Notes under the pieces: model-generated
Told to the model about the DNA's origin: nothing
The model's database searches: none
What the model saw: the letters and a program-made list of their open reading frames with translations, nothing else
Position numbers and translations under genes: made by a program
Shown: positions 49,558-59,411 of the stretch, in pieces
Position numbering within the stretch: the stretch's first letter is position 1
Layout of the letters: each line of letters opens with the position of its first letter
NCBI RefSeq assembly: GCF_000353285.1
Contig: NZ_KB731324.1
Location: 4,792,577 to 4,856,576 of the forward strand
DNA from: Leptolyngbya boryana PCC 6306
GTDB taxonomy: Bacteria; Cyanobacteriota; Cyanobacteriia; Leptolyngbyales; Leptolyngbyaceae
Reading direction: 5' to 3'
Length of the DNA stretch: 64,000 nucleotides

Positions 49558-50292
49558 TCATCCAAATCGATAGCCAAATCCTCGCACTGTCATGATGTAG
49601 CGAGGTGAACTTGGATCAAGTTCTATTTTTTCTCGGAGCCATCGGATATGCACATCGACGGTTTTAGAATCTCCCAGATAGCTCATTCCCCAGATCTGTT
49701 CTAAGAGTTGTTCGCGAGAATAAACACGACGCGGATTGTTCATAAACAGTTCGAGCAACGAAAACTCTTTAGGAGAGAGATTAATTTCTCGCCCCTCGAT
49801 CGTGACGCGATACTCCTGCAAATAGAGTGTGATTTCCCCATGCTGCAAGGTGGGCTGTTCTTCAGGTTGAAGATGCGATCGTCGTCTTAGCAATGCCCGA
49901 CAGCGTGCAATTAATTCGCGAATGCCAAAAGGCTTGGTCAGATAATCATCTGCCCCTACCTCTAAGCCAACGACAATATCAGTCTCGCTTCCTCTCGCGC
50001 TCAGAATCAGGATCGGAATCGTGTTGCCTTCCTGCCGTAACATTCGACAGATATCTAGTCCACTGATTCCAGGGAGCATCAAATCTAAAACGAGTAGGTC
50101 GATCGCTGATTCCTCAGTTTTTGGAGCGCGCATCAATTCCAGGGCTTGTAGCCCATTATTCGCCGTTACTACCCCATAGCCTTCTTGTGTGAGAGTAGGA
50201 GTCAGAGCTTCAAGAATGGCTTCATCATCATCGACGACTAAAATACGCGCTTGAGACAAACTGAAAGAGAATCCGGAGCCGGACGATCGCAT
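49558..50292 (-). CDS. OmpR/PhoB-type response regulator
   Basis: The 244-residue protein has a receiver domain (RILVVDDDEAILEALTPTLT, LLVLDLMLPG with the phosphoacceptor Asp at about residue 68, YLTKPFG) and a C-terminal winged helix (about 150-243: INLSPKEFSLLELFMNNPRR, VDVHIRWLREKIELDPSSPR, IMTVRGFGYRFG). It is 131 bp downstream of, and on the same strand as, the RND efflux genes, so it may be regulated with them. No cognate histidine kinase is adjacent. The target cannot be inferred from sequence alone. Confidence 0.9.
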   Translation of the reverse strand: MRSSGSGFSFSLSQARILVVDDDEAILEALTPTLTQEGYGVVTANNGLQALELMRAPKTEESAIDLLVLDLMLPGISGLDICRMLRQEGNTIPILILSARGSETDIVVGLEVGADDYLTKPFGIRELIARCRALLRRRSHLQPEEQPTLQHGEITLYLQEYRVTIEGREINLSPKEFSLLELFMNNPRRVYSREQLLEQIWGMSYLGDSKTVDVHIRWLREKIELDPSSPRYIMTVRGFGYRFG

Positions 50293-50423
50293 AAATAACC
50301 AAGTAACATCGGTTCTGCTGCAATCGATCAGACGATACGATGCACTGAACCAATTCTTACAATAAGCAACTTTATGGCTTTACAAGGTTAAGCGCGATTT
50401 AAAACCAAATTAATTTCTATTTA

Positions 50424-53400
50424 TTAGGTTTCTTCAGAGGTTTTTGGAATGAGCGGTTGAACGCGATCGCGCGATTTGGAAGAGTGCCGTAATTTTCTGA
50501 GTTTGGGGGGAAACCCACCGATGAGATCATGTAACAGAACATAGAAGCACGGAATGATAAACAAGGTTAAAAGTGTCGCCAATGACAATCCAGAAAAGAC
50601 GACAATCCCTAATGGTTGTAGAAATTCTCCACCTTGCCCGAGTCCCAATGCTAACGGAAACATCCCTAACACTGTTGTAATCGTCGTCATCAGAATCGGT
50701 CTTAAGCGTTGAGGAGCAGCACGCAGGATTGCTGATCGTCGATCGATGCCTTCTCGCTCTCGAATTTGATTGGCAAGTTCCACCATGACGATCGCATTAT
50801 TCACGACAATCCCAACTAGCAGTACTGCACCAACAATCACCGTTGCTCCGATCGCAGTTTGCGTAACAAACAATCCTAAAATCCCACCTGCTAGCGCTAG
50901 CGGAATCGTGAACATAATCACCAGCGGATCGATCAGCGAATTGTACTGAACCGCCATGACTACAAAGACCAGAAAAGCAGCTAACCCGCCTAATAACGGC
51001 AAAGCAGATTGAATCTGTTGATTACTTTCAGCAGCCGAACTTGGCAAGCGACTGATTCCTTCAGGCATCTGAAATTGTTGCAGAATTTCGTCAACTTCTT
51101 TTAGAGCTTCCCCTAAGCTTGCCCCATCATTCAAAGTCCCCGCGATTTGATATACCTGTCGCTGATTGATGCGTTGAATTTGTCCGGGTGCTTGTCCGTT
51201 TTCGATCTGCGCTACATCGCTGAGTCGAACTAATTCATTGTTGTCAGTGAACAGAGGAATCTGCCCAATTTTAGAAGGTCGATCGATTAAGTTTTCATTC
51301 AGTTCGACTCGAACATCGACAAGCCGATTCCCCCGTTGGATTTGAGTTGGAGTTGTTCCTTCGATCGCAGTTTGAATTGTTTCTCCGATATCCTGTGTAT
51401 TGAGTCCGAGAGCGGCGGCACGTTCGCGATCGCGGCGAATTTGGATTTCAGGTTGACGCTCATCGGTATCCGGGCGATATCTGGCAAATTTTGCTTGAGA
51501 AAGCTTGCCAACTAACTGTCGCCCTGTTTGTTCTAGTAATTCAGTGTTCTCACCTTGGAGAATGACATCTACTTCGGCACCTCGAACTGGAGAATTATTC
51601 AAAATCAAGCCCCGCACTTGCCCAGGACTAATTCGCAGCAAGATATCTACCAAATTGAGTTTGCGAAACTCCTGGTTCATCTTTTCTGCAAACTTTTCAA
51701 CGTTCGTGTTCTGCTTTAGCGTAATGTTACTGGAAGCTCGGAGTGGATTTTCACTGGTATTACTTCCAAATAGAAAACCTCCCACTGTCGTAAACACGTA
51801 TTCCGTCTCAGGTTGATTGAGCAGCAGTTCATCGACTGCTTTCATGACTCTGCGGCTCGTTTCGAGCGGAGTACCAGGAGGAAATTGAGCAAAAATATTT
51901 GCTTGTCCCGTGTTGATGCGAGGCAGGATCTCTTGGGGAATGCGGCTGACTGCAAATAAACTACTGCCACCAAAGATCAGAAAGGCAAATCCAATGACTA
52001 AAAAGCGATTGCGTAGGACTCGATCGAGCAATCGCCCATATCCCGCAGTTGCCGCTTCAAATCTTCGGTTGAATTCTCGAAGCAGCCAAAATCGCCCAAC
52101 TCCGCTGGAGTAACGAATTGCTAGCAACCGCGAAGTTGCCATTGGGACAACTGTAACCGCAACTAAAATCGATGCGGCAACCGAGAAACTAATCGTCAAG
52201 ATCAATTCATTGAACAATAGCGCAATGAATCCACCAATCAGCAGAAACGGTAACACCGCAACCAAGTTTGTACTCGTTGAAGCAACTAAAGCTGATTCGA
52301 CAGATTGCCCACCTGCGATCGATTGCTCAATAATTTCTTCTTTCCCTAAATGACTGCGAGAACTCGTGCCAAAACCAGCTCCTAAATTATCAGAGATTGT
52401 TTCTAACATGACGATCGAGTTATCCACGACAATTCCCACCCCAAGCGCTAGACCGCCCAAGCTGAAAACGTTTAAGGATAATCCAAACAATCGCATTAAG
52501 ATAATTGCAGCCAAAGTTGCCAGCGGAATCGACAACACGATGATCAAGGTCTGCCGCAATGAGCCAAGAAATAGTAATACTGCAACGGCTGCTAATGCTG
52601 CCCCGATCAAGCCTGAACTGGTCACATTGGAAATTGAATTTTGAATAAAAATAGATTCATCTAAAGTTGGTAAAAGTTGAGCATCTTGAGGAATGACATT
52701 TGACTGCCGTAATTCTTCAATTCTCTTTTTCACACCTTCGACCACTTGAATCGTATTGGCATCCGGTTGTTTCTGGATACTCACTTTCACAGCATCTTTG
52801 CCATTCAACACTGTAAAAACTCGTTGCTGCTGCGTTCCATCAATTATCTCTGCAAAGTCTCTCAGATAAACCCGTTGGGATATGCCTGGAGCTTGTGTTG
52901 TCGCTTGCGCGTCAGTTGTAGCAGGCTGAGAATCATTGACTTCAAAGGATAGATTGCGAATCTCTTGAGCATTGGCAAATCGACCAATCGTTCGAGTCAA
53001 CGGCTCGGATCGATTACCTAAAATCCGTCCTCCTGAAATATCGCGATTCGTCTGCTCTAACTCATCTAAAACATCATTTAATCCAATTCCTAAAGCTTGC
53101 AGCCGATTGAGATCAACAATCACGCGTACTTCTTCTTCGACACCCCCCGAGACATCAACGGCTGCAACCCCCTGTACGACTCCTAATTCTCGCGCTAGTT
53201 CTTCATCCGCAAAAATCCGCAACTGAGAAGACTGAATTGAGTCAGAAGTCAGTGCTAATTCATAAACCGGAAGCTGAGAAGGATCGACTTTGAAAAGCCT
53301 GGGTTCTTCGATCGTATCGGGTAAGTTCCCTCGTGCCCGGTTAAATGAAGCCGTAGCATCATTTAAAGCCTGATCAATGTTGCCTCCCGGCTGAAAAAAC

Positions 53401-53711
53401 AAATCCAAACTCACTTGCCCTTCACGAGTTTGAGAATAGATTTGAACCACACCCTCTGTTGTTGAGAGCGCTTCCTCTAGAGGTCTTGTCACTTCATCGA
53501 CTGCAACATCAGGCGAAATGCCAGGAGCATTCACTCGCACACCAATTCTGGGATAGGTAATCGAGGGTAAAAGATCAACTTGAATCGAATTCAAAAAGAA
53601 CACACCAATGACCACAACACACAACGTCAGCATCAATGTGCCAATGTGTTGCCGAATTGAAAGACCGCTAATACTAAAACTACTACGTTGAGGAAGGTGC
53701 TGCATGGACAT
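50424..53711 (-). CDS. RND multidrug-efflux inner-membrane permease (AcrB/HAE1 type)
   Basis: This 1095-residue protein is of standard length and opens like HAE1 permeases (QHIGTLMLTLCVVVIGVFFL, VDLLPSITYPRIGVRVNAPG, DEVTRPLEEALSTTEGV). It has a central transmembrane set (LRQTLIIVLSIPLATLAAIIL; ALGVGIVVDNSIVMLE with the proton-relay Asp motif), repeated in the C-terminal half (VGIVVNNAIVMVELANQIRE, LPGTVLGM-type helices). It pumps drugs or metabolites out using the proton gradient, with the membrane-fusion protein encoded just upstream. An outer-membrane TolC-like partner is not in the window. Confidence 0.93.
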   Translation of the reverse strand: MSMQHLPQRSSFSISGLSIRQHIGTLMLTLCVVVIGVFFLNSIQVDLLPSITYPRIGVRVNAPGISPDVAVDEVTRPLEEALSTTEGVVQIYSQTREGQVSLDLFFQPGGNIDQALNDATASFNRARGNLPDTIEEPRLFKVDPSQLPVYELALTSDSIQSSQLRIFADEELARELGVVQGVAAVDVSGGVEEEVRVIVDLNRLQALGIGLNDVLDELEQTNRDISGGRILGNRSEPLTRTIGRFANAQEIRNLSFEVNDSQPATTDAQATTQAPGISQRVYLRDFAEIIDGTQQQRVFTVLNGKDAVKVSIQKQPDANTIQVVEGVKKRIEELRQSNVIPQDAQLLPTLDESIFIQNSISNVTSSGLIGAALAAVAVLLFLGSLRQTLIIVLSIPLATLAAIILMRLFGLSLNVFSLGGLALGVGIVVDNSIVMLETISDNLGAGFGTSSRSHLGKEEIIEQSIAGGQSVESALVASTSTNLVAVLPFLLIGGFIALLFNELILTISFSVAASILVAVTVVPMATSRLLAIRYSSGVGRFWLLREFNRRFEAATAGYGRLLDRVLRNRFLVIGFAFLIFGGSSLFAVSRIPQEILPRINTGQANIFAQFPPGTPLETSRRVMKAVDELLLNQPETEYVFTTVGGFLFGSNTSENPLRASSNITLKQNTNVEKFAEKMNQEFRKLNLVDILLRISPGQVRGLILNNSPVRGAEVDVILQGENTELLEQTGRQLVGKLSQAKFARYRPDTDERQPEIQIRRDRERAAALGLNTQDIGETIQTAIEGTTPTQIQRGNRLVDVRVELNENLIDRPSKIGQIPLFTDNNELVRLSDVAQIENGQAPGQIQRINQRQVYQIAGTLNDGASLGEALKEVDEILQQFQMPEGISRLPSSAAESNQQIQSALPLLGGLAAFLVFVVMAVQYNSLIDPLVIMFTIPLALAGGILGLFVTQTAIGATVIVGAVLLVGIVVNNAIVMVELANQIREREGIDRRSAILRAAPQRLRPILMTTITTVLGMFPLALGLGQGGEFLQPLGIVVFSGLSLATLLTLFIIPCFYVLLHDLIGGFPPKLRKLRHSSKSRDRVQPLIPKTSEET

Positions 53712-53716
53712 GAATT

Positions 53717-55012
53717 CTATTCTCGTGATAAAAAGCTCAATCGTACTGGTGCGCCTGCTTTCAACTCGCCACTACTGCGAACGACAAAAGATTCACCCGG
53801 CTTTAATCCAGAGAGAACCTCAACCTGTCCATCTGCACGCTCGCCCAGTTGCACCTCTCTAGGGCTTACATTGGCTTGTTCCCCCGATCGAGTCACAACA
53901 TAGATCGTCGCAGTCTTGGGTTGAGACTGATTTTGCCGATTCTGCTGCGGTTTTGTTCCAATCTGAGTTGCAGTTTCAGGCACAACAATTCTCTGACCTT
54001 GCTGCTGCTGAAAATTCACTCGCGCGAGCAATCCGCTGCTAATCTGCCCTGTCGTATTTGGAATCGTGACTTCAACCGGAATCAATCGAGCGCGGGACTG
54101 GGTTGCAGGCGCAATGCGGGTGACTCTCCCATTCAAAGTCTGATTTGGGAGTGCATCTAATCGCACCTGGGCTGCTTGTCCCACTCGAATCTGAGCGAGT
54201 TCCAATTCCGAAACCTGAACTTCGACTTTCACTTGACTAAAATCGCCCAATCTCACGACCTCGACTCCGGCTTGCGCTAAATTTCCGGGTTCAGTCGGAC
54301 GTGCCAAAACAGATCCGGTCACCGGAGAAGTTAATACACTGTAAGATTGCCGCTCCCGCTCTTGCTCGACCACAGCTTGCTGAGCCGTAATCCGTCTCGC
54401 CGATGCCGCAACTGCCTGCTGGCGAGTCCCTACCTGTTTCTCTGCCGATCGCAAGGCTTGCTCGGCTGTGCCAACCCGAGTTCTTGCTGTTTCTGCCGTC
54501 TGCTCTGAGACTGCACCTTGTCGGAAGAGTTGGGCTTGCCGTTGATAATCCGATCGCGCTTGTGCTAACTCTAATCGCGCACGTTCCACTTGAGTTCGAG
54601 CCTCTTCAACATCCACTTGTAAGCTCGCAACCTCTGACTCTCTGGCTGCAACTTCTGCCTCTGCTTGGGCAACGGCTGAGTTCGCGATCGAGCCGTCTAA
54701 TCTGGCAATGACTTGTCCCGCCTGCACGGCATCCCCAACATCAACTGTAATATCTGTAATTCGCCCTTCAGCTTGGGCGCGCAGAGAGACTTCTCTCGCA
54801 GGTCGAGTCGTTCCCGTATAAGTCTGTTCAGAGTTCAATGTGCCAACTTCGGCGATCGCAGCATCGACTGCAACTGCACCGCCTCGATTTTGTTGAACAT
54901 TTGGCTGCTGCTGAGCATCCCCAGGTGGGATCAAGTTGCAGCTACTTAGTGCTAGCACTCCGGCAAGTCCGACATAGCTCAGAGTCAGGCGAGCAGGGAG
55001 CGGAAGTCTCAT
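53717..55012 (-). CDS. RND efflux membrane-fusion lipoprotein
   Basis: The 431-residue protein has a signal peptide with lipobox ([20 protein letters not shown], Cys about 26), then a lipoyl-like barrel ([32 protein letters not shown]), a long coiled-coil hairpin ([40 protein letters not shown]) and a C-terminal beta domain ([20 protein letters not shown]). It links the RND permease to an outer-membrane channel. The stop is 5 bp before the permease start, so they form one operon. Confidence 0.92.
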   Translation of the reverse strand: MRLPLPARLTLSYVGLAGVLALSSCNLIPPGDAQQQPNVQQNRGGAVAVDAAIAEVGTLNSEQTYTGTTRPAREVSLRAQAEGRITDITVDVGDAVQAGQVIARLDGSIANSAVAQAEAEVAARESEVASLQVDVEEARTQVERARLELAQARSDYQRQAQLFRQGAVSEQTAETARTRVGTAEQALRSAEKQVGTRQQAVAASARRITAQQAVVEQERERQSYSVLTSPVTGSVLARPTEPGNLAQAGVEVVRLGDFSQVKVEVQVSELELAQIRVGQAAQVRLDALPNQTLNGRVTRIAPATQSRARLIPVEVTIPNTTGQISSGLLARVNFQQQQGQRIVVPETATQIGTKPQQNRQNQSQPKTATIYVVTRSGEQANVSPREVQLGERADGQVEVLSGLKPGESFVVRSSGELKAGAPVRLSFLSRE

Positions 55013-55218
55013 AGGTCTGAAAGATAAAAAAGCATGTTCACAATTTTTAATGATTTACACCCTAAATAAATCTTTCTAAAGGCTGAACTTGATGACTCGC
55101 CTTGGGGGTACGCAAATTCGCTTTCTTCCAAAAGAGTGACGAATTCTAAAGGAGGATTGCAAGAATCGAGGAGGTGTGGGCAAAACCTGTAAAACAATTT
55201 GATTTTAGGAAGAGAACC

Positions 55219-55536
55219 ATGGCTGATTCACTGAGAACAATCGATGTTGATACGACGATCGCAGCCTTGCAGCAAGGTTTAACGGCGATCCCTGTTGAGC
55301 AAGCGATCGCAGTCATCGAAAGCTGGCAGCAGCAACTTCAAGGCACAGACTTAGCAGAAGACTTAGGGGATCTCAAACAAGCGTTAACCGAGGGCGATAC
55401 GTCTACGATCGCTCAAATCCTGAGTGATTTAGGCGAGGATACTTCGGAAGCTGCATCTGAGGCAACAGGGAATGTCGCAGTTAAGGTCGAGCAGCTAGGC
55501 GAACTTCTATCACAAGCCGGGCAATCCCTGATGTAA
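55219..55536 (+). CDS. Hypothetical helical protein
   Basis: The ATG at 55219 has AGGAAGAG upstream (105 residues). The protein is helical and acidic (DTTIAALQQGLTAIPVEQAI, AVIESWQQQLQGTDLAEDLG, AASEATGNVAVKVEQLGELL). It faces away from the RND operon and is followed by a bidirectional terminator. Cyanobacterial small-protein families of this type exist, but I do not recognise one. Confidence 0.8.
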   Translation: MADSLRTIDVDTTIAALQQGLTAIPVEQAIAVIESWQQQLQGTDLAEDLGDLKQALTEGDTSTIAQILSDLGEDTSEAASEATGNVAVKVEQLGELLSQAGQSLM

Positions 55537-55540
55537 GCCA

Positions 55541-55577
55541 ACAAAAAGCGGATGTAGAAACCCACATCCGCTTTTTA
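55541..55577. terminator. Bidirectional terminator
   Basis: AAAAAGCGGATGT and ACATCCGCTTTTT form a 13-bp stem with an 8-nt loop and A/T runs on both sides, between the convergent genes 55219 and ctaE. Confidence 0.88.
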
Positions 55578-55591
55578 CTAGGGTTCTAACT

Positions 55592-56206
55592 CTAGAGAAT
55601 ATAGAGTAGCAAAAACAAAATAATCCAGATGACATCAACAAAGTGCCAGTAGATTTCTGCGGCTTCTACTCCGAAATGTTTTTCACTATTGTAGTGGTTG
55701 GGTTTGAGCGATCGCCAAAGCACCGCCAGAATCAAAATCAGCCCAAAACAAACGTGCAGCCCGTGGAACCCAGTCAGAACATAAAATGTACTTGCAAAAA
55801 TGTTCGTCTTCAATCCGAACTCTAGATGAAAGTACTCATAAAGCTGACCCGCCAAAAACACAGCACCCATCGCTGCAGTAATCGCAAACCAGAGTCTTAA
55901 GCCTTTCACATCATTCTTCTTAATCGAAGAATCCGCATTATGAATCACAAAGCTACTGCCAATCAGAATCGCTGTGTTGATTCCAGGCAGTAACAGTTCC
56001 AGTTTCGGAGTTCCTTCTGGAGGCCAAACCGGGGTAACGGCTCGAAATGCCAAATACGCCATAAACAGCCCCAGAAAAATCATGCCTTCTGCCAGCAAAA
56101 ACACAATCAGTCCTGGAATCCGCAGATCAGGATGCTCGTGATGTGCCTCTGCCGCAGCTTCGTGATGATAGTTGAGAGAAGTTTTTGCAGGATCGATAGT
56201 GGTCAT
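55592..56206 (-). CDS. ctaE: Cytochrome c oxidase subunit III
   Basis: Subunit III of the aa3-type oxidase (204 residues from the ATG at 56206; a TTG at 56218 is also possible). It has five or more membrane helices (IPGLIVFLLAEGMIFLGLFM, NTAILIGSSFVIHNADSSIK, FAITAAMGAVFLAGQLYEYF, VLTGFHGLHVCFGLILILAV, AAEIYWHFVDVIWIILFLLL). The GLHVCFG and YWHFVDV-type segments are conserved in the family. It is last in the ctaC-ctaD-ctaE operon. Confidence 0.93.
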   Translation of the reverse strand: MTTIDPAKTSLNYHHEAAAEAHHEHPDLRIPGLIVFLLAEGMIFLGLFMAYLAFRAVTPVWPPEGTPKLELLLPGINTAILIGSSFVIHNADSSIKKNDVKGLRLWFAITAAMGAVFLAGQLYEYFHLEFGLKTNIFASTFYVLTGFHGLHVCFGLILILAVLWRSLKPNHYNSEKHFGVEAAEIYWHFVDVIWIILFLLLYIL

Positions 56207-56263
56207 AGCTTTGAGCAATTAAAGGGCAAAGGATGAAAAGCAAAGTTTCCATCCTGACAGAAG

Positions 56264-58024
56264 TTAGCGATTGTGACTTTCAGTGCCTCGATCACTCGGA
56301 TCAGCGGCAACCACCGGATCAGGTTTCGCTCTCAAAGTTGAGCTTGGGCCAGCCGACAAGGCAGGATCACTCGCATCCGAAAATGGAACATCCACATCTT
56401 GCGATCGCGAACCCATGCCATAGTCATACGGACCTGTCGCTAAGACTGGATCAGCGTCAAAATTCTCAACCGGAGGGGGCGAGGTTGTCATCCATTCTAA
56501 GGTCAACCCCCGCCAAGGATTATCCCCCGCAGGCTCACCCCGCAACCAACTCCAAGTCGCATTGACAATAAACGGCAAGGTTGAAACTGCAAGCAAATAA
56601 GCCCCGATCGTACAAATCAAATTCAACGTCGCAAACTTGGGATCGTACTCAGCCACTCGGCGGTTCATGCCTTCGAGTCCCAATTTGTGCATCGGCATAA
56701 AGGCTAAGTTAAAGCCTACAAAGCTGAGCCAAAAATGCACCTTGCCCCAAGTCTCATTCATCATTCGTCCCGTGATTTTCGGGAACCAGTGGTAGAATCC
56801 GGCATATAGCCCAAACACACTGCCACCAAATAAAACGTAGTGCAGGTGAGCAACAATGAAGTAAGTATCATGGACGTGAATATCAAATGGAACAGAAGCG
56901 ACCATTACGCCGCTAATACCACCCACCACGAACAGAGAAATAAATCCCATTGCAAACAGCAACGCTGAACTTCCGTCCAACTTGCCCCCCCAAAGCGTCG
57001 CCAACCAGCTAAAAATCTTAATCCCAGTTGGAACCGCAATAATCATGGTGGTGATCATAAAGAACATCCGCATCCAGGGCGGTGTTCCACTCGTAAACAT
57101 GTGGTGAACCCAAACAATCAAGCCCAATCCACAAATTGCCAGACTAGAATACGCGATCGCTTTATAGCCAAAAATTGGTTTCCGAGCGTGAACCGAAATG
57201 ATATCGGAGATCATGCCAAACACAGGCAAGATCATGATGTAAACAGCGGGATGAGAATAAAACCAGAATAAATGCTGATAAACGATCGGGTCTCCGCCAC
57301 CCGTGGGATTAAAAAACGCCGTCCCAATCAGCACATCGAACGAAAGCAAAATCAGAGCGCCCGCTAGAACTGGAGTCGCAATCAACGCCAAAATCGAAGT
57401 CGCGAACATTGCCCAGCAAAAGAGCGGCATCTGATTCCAGCCCATGCCGGGAACCCGCATTTTCCAAATCGTGACAAGAAAATTAATTGCAGCCAGAATT
57501 GATGAAGTTCCCAGTAGAAGCACGCTGAGAATCCAGATCATTTCTCCCGCTTTGCCTGTAATCAAACTAAGCGGCGGATAGTTTGTCCAGCCTGCTTCCG
57601 GCGCACCGACGAGGAAGCTACTCATCAACATTAGCCCTGCCGGGGGAATGATCCAAAACGCCAGCGCATTCAGTCTAGGAAACGCCATATCTCGCGCCCC
57701 AATCATTAGGGGAACAAGATAGTTGCCAAAGCCACCTGTTCCTGCTGGCACAATCCATAAAAAGATCATCACCGTCGCGTGAACGGTAAACAAACTGTTA
57801 TAAACTTCGCGGCTCACGAAATCCGAATCCGGAGTTGCTAATTCCGTTCGCACCATCGTTGCCAGCACACCGCCAATCAGGTAAAACGCAAACGTCGTGA
57901 CCAGGTATTGAATCCCAATCACTTTATGATCGGTACTAAAGCTAAAGTAGCGTCGCCAGTTTCCGGGTTCTTGCCCGTGAGCAGGGCGATTCGCTTGTTC
58001 TTGAAATTCGGCTGCTTGTGTCAT
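56264..58024 (-). CDS. ctaD: Cytochrome c oxidase subunit I
   Basis: The catalytic subunit (586 residues; usual size about 550 with a longer C-terminal tail here) contains heme a and the heme a3/CuB centre. Visible motifs include HATVMIFLWIVPAGTGGFGN, the CuB-site WFYSHPAVYIMILPVFGM (with HPAVY), GVMVASVPFDIHVHDTYFIV with the His pair, and HYVLFGGSVFGLYAGFYHWF. It oxidises cytochrome c or plastocyanin and pumps protons in cyanobacterial membranes. The tail (PVLATGPYDYGMGSRSQDVD onwards) is low-complexity. Confidence 0.96.
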   Translation of the reverse strand: MTQAAEFQEQANRPAHGQEPGNWRRYFSFSTDHKVIGIQYLVTTFAFYLIGGVLATMVRTELATPDSDFVSREVYNSLFTVHATVMIFLWIVPAGTGGFGNYLVPLMIGARDMAFPRLNALAFWIIPPAGLMLMSSFLVGAPEAGWTNYPPLSLITGKAGEMIWILSVLLLGTSSILAAINFLVTIWKMRVPGMGWNQMPLFCWAMFATSILALIATPVLAGALILLSFDVLIGTAFFNPTGGGDPIVYQHLFWFYSHPAVYIMILPVFGMISDIISVHARKPIFGYKAIAYSSLAICGLGLIVWVHHMFTSGTPPWMRMFFMITTMIIAVPTGIKIFSWLATLWGGKLDGSSALLFAMGFISLFVVGGISGVMVASVPFDIHVHDTYFIVAHLHYVLFGGSVFGLYAGFYHWFPKITGRMMNETWGKVHFWLSFVGFNLAFMPMHKLGLEGMNRRVAEYDPKFATLNLICTIGAYLLAVSTLPFIVNATWSWLRGEPAGDNPWRGLTLEWMTTSPPPVENFDADPVLATGPYDYGMGSRSQDVDVPFSDASDPALSAGPSSTLRAKPDPVVAADPSDRGTESHNR

Positions 58025-58033
58025 AACAAATTC

Positions 58034-59107
58034 TTAAGAGGAATACGCTTCTGAGCCTTCGCTCATCGGGTGAAGCTGGTGCAGCATTTCAGGAGTAACC
58101 CCTGCATCCTGAGCATAAGGAGCAAGATATTCCGCATCAGTCATCTGTGCTGGACTGAGCGCGATCGCTCGGTTTTGTTCATCTGCCTGCGCCACTTTCA
58201 TACTTTGTAGCCAAGCGTCATAGCTTTCTTGCGATTCAACCAAAACATGTGTCTTCATCGCGCCATGATACGCCCCACAAAGCTCAGCACAAATGACTGG
58301 ATAGTCTCCTTCGACAGTCGGCGTAAACCGAATCTCAGATTGGCGACCCGGCACCGCATCTTGTTTTAAGCGAAACTCAGGAACCCAAAACGCATGCAGC
58401 ACATCGTTAGCGGTGATATTCATGACCACAGGACGACCCACGGGTAAATGTAACTCACCAGAAATAATTTCGTCTGGGTAAGTAAATAGCCAAGCATATT
58501 GCATGCCTGCTGCTGCAATCGTCAGCGGTTCTTTTCCGGCAGGAATCCTGCCAACCTTGGGAGATTCAATGCCCATCACCGGAGCATCACGACGAGCGGG
58601 AATGTCTTCTTCAACCGCATTTGTGACTGGATTTTGCTTCACGGCTGTATCTGTGGCTTGATTGGGATCAACGTCTGCGATTAAAGGAGCAGCGATTGCA
58701 GATCCCTTCATCTGATGATGTTGTCCATGCGCGACCGAATGATCCATCGGGTCGAAGCCACCTTCAGAATTGTAGATATCAAAGCTATAAATCGAAATAC
58801 CTAACACAATGATGGCAGGAATCGCTGTCCAGACAATCTCGAGCGGAATATTTCCATGAACTGGATCACCATCGCTTTCATCACCTGACTTCCGACGAAA
58901 ACGTAACAATGCGAACACCAATACAAAGTTAACGAGCAGGAAAATACCTGTCCCAATCGTTAACATGGCATTGAATAAATTATCGACCAGTGGCGCAGCT
59001 TCTGTCGCCGCCACGGGAAGCAGGTTATGGTTTTGACCATACCAGAGGCTGACAAGCGTCAAAACAATGCCTGCAAGAAGAGTTGAAATTTGACTAGGAA
59101 TATTCAC
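58034..59107 (-). CDS. ctaC: Cytochrome c oxidase subunit II
   Basis: Subunit II (357 residues) carries the CuA site. It has an N-terminal membrane segment (LLAGIVLTLVSLWYGQNHNL), a second one (LNTGTGIFLLVNFVLVFALL region, about residues 47-67), then a cupredoxin domain with the CuA ligands in VICAELCGAYHGAMKTHVLV (Cys, Cys, His, Met) and MNITANDVLHAFWVPEFRLK. An inserted segment with a His/Gln-rich stretch (SVAHGQHHQMKGSAIAAPLI) lies between the helices and the cupredoxin domain. First gene of the operon; 9 bp before ctaD. Confidence 0.95.
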   Translation of the reverse strand: MNIPSQISTLLAGIVLTLVSLWYGQNHNLLPVAATEAAPLVDNLFNAMLTIGTGIFLLVNFVLVFALLRFRRKSGDESDGDPVHGNIPLEIVWTAIPAIIVLGISIYSFDIYNSEGGFDPMDHSVAHGQHHQMKGSAIAAPLIADVDPNQATDTAVKQNPVTNAVEEDIPARRDAPVMGIESPKVGRIPAGKEPLTIAAAGMQYAWLFTYPDEIISGELHLPVGRPVVMNITANDVLHAFWVPEFRLKQDAVPGRQSEIRFTPTVEGDYPVICAELCGAYHGAMKTHVLVESQESYDAWLQSMKVAQADEQNRAIALSPAQMTDAEYLAPYAQDAGVTPEMLHQLHPMSEGSEAYSS

Positions 59108-59411
59108 GGCTCACCCATCTTGCCTTTACGACTTCAAGAGTTCTAGATCCTGGTCTAGTCTCCTTCCACGGTAGGTCAGGTTGCCCAGAAAATGCCCACT
59201 TTCAACCTGAACTTTAAGATTTTCTTTGGGATCTAGCTGAAAGTATTACAGGATACCGATTTTGTTTTTCTCAAATCCGAAGAATTCCCAAAGGTCGCAG
59301 GCGTTCTAGGATTCCATGTCTAAAGTAGAGCTTAGAGCGGATGCTCTCGCAATTGATAAACTTTTATTTTGTTTTGGACAGTTTTAGTAACCTGCCCCGC
59401 GAAATACCTCT
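59108..59411. promoter_or_regulatory. Divergent ctaC / ctaA control region
   Basis: About 300 bp between the oxidase operon and heme A genes. It has AT-rich patches (TTATTTTGTTTTGGACAGTTTTAG near 59365-59388), but I could not assign a -10/-35 pair with confidence. Confidence 0.5.

Noticed and set aside
54403-54711. Leu-rich plus-strand frame inside the efflux lipoprotein gene
   Set aside because: Antisense shadow of the coiled-coil-coding region of the membrane-fusion protein.
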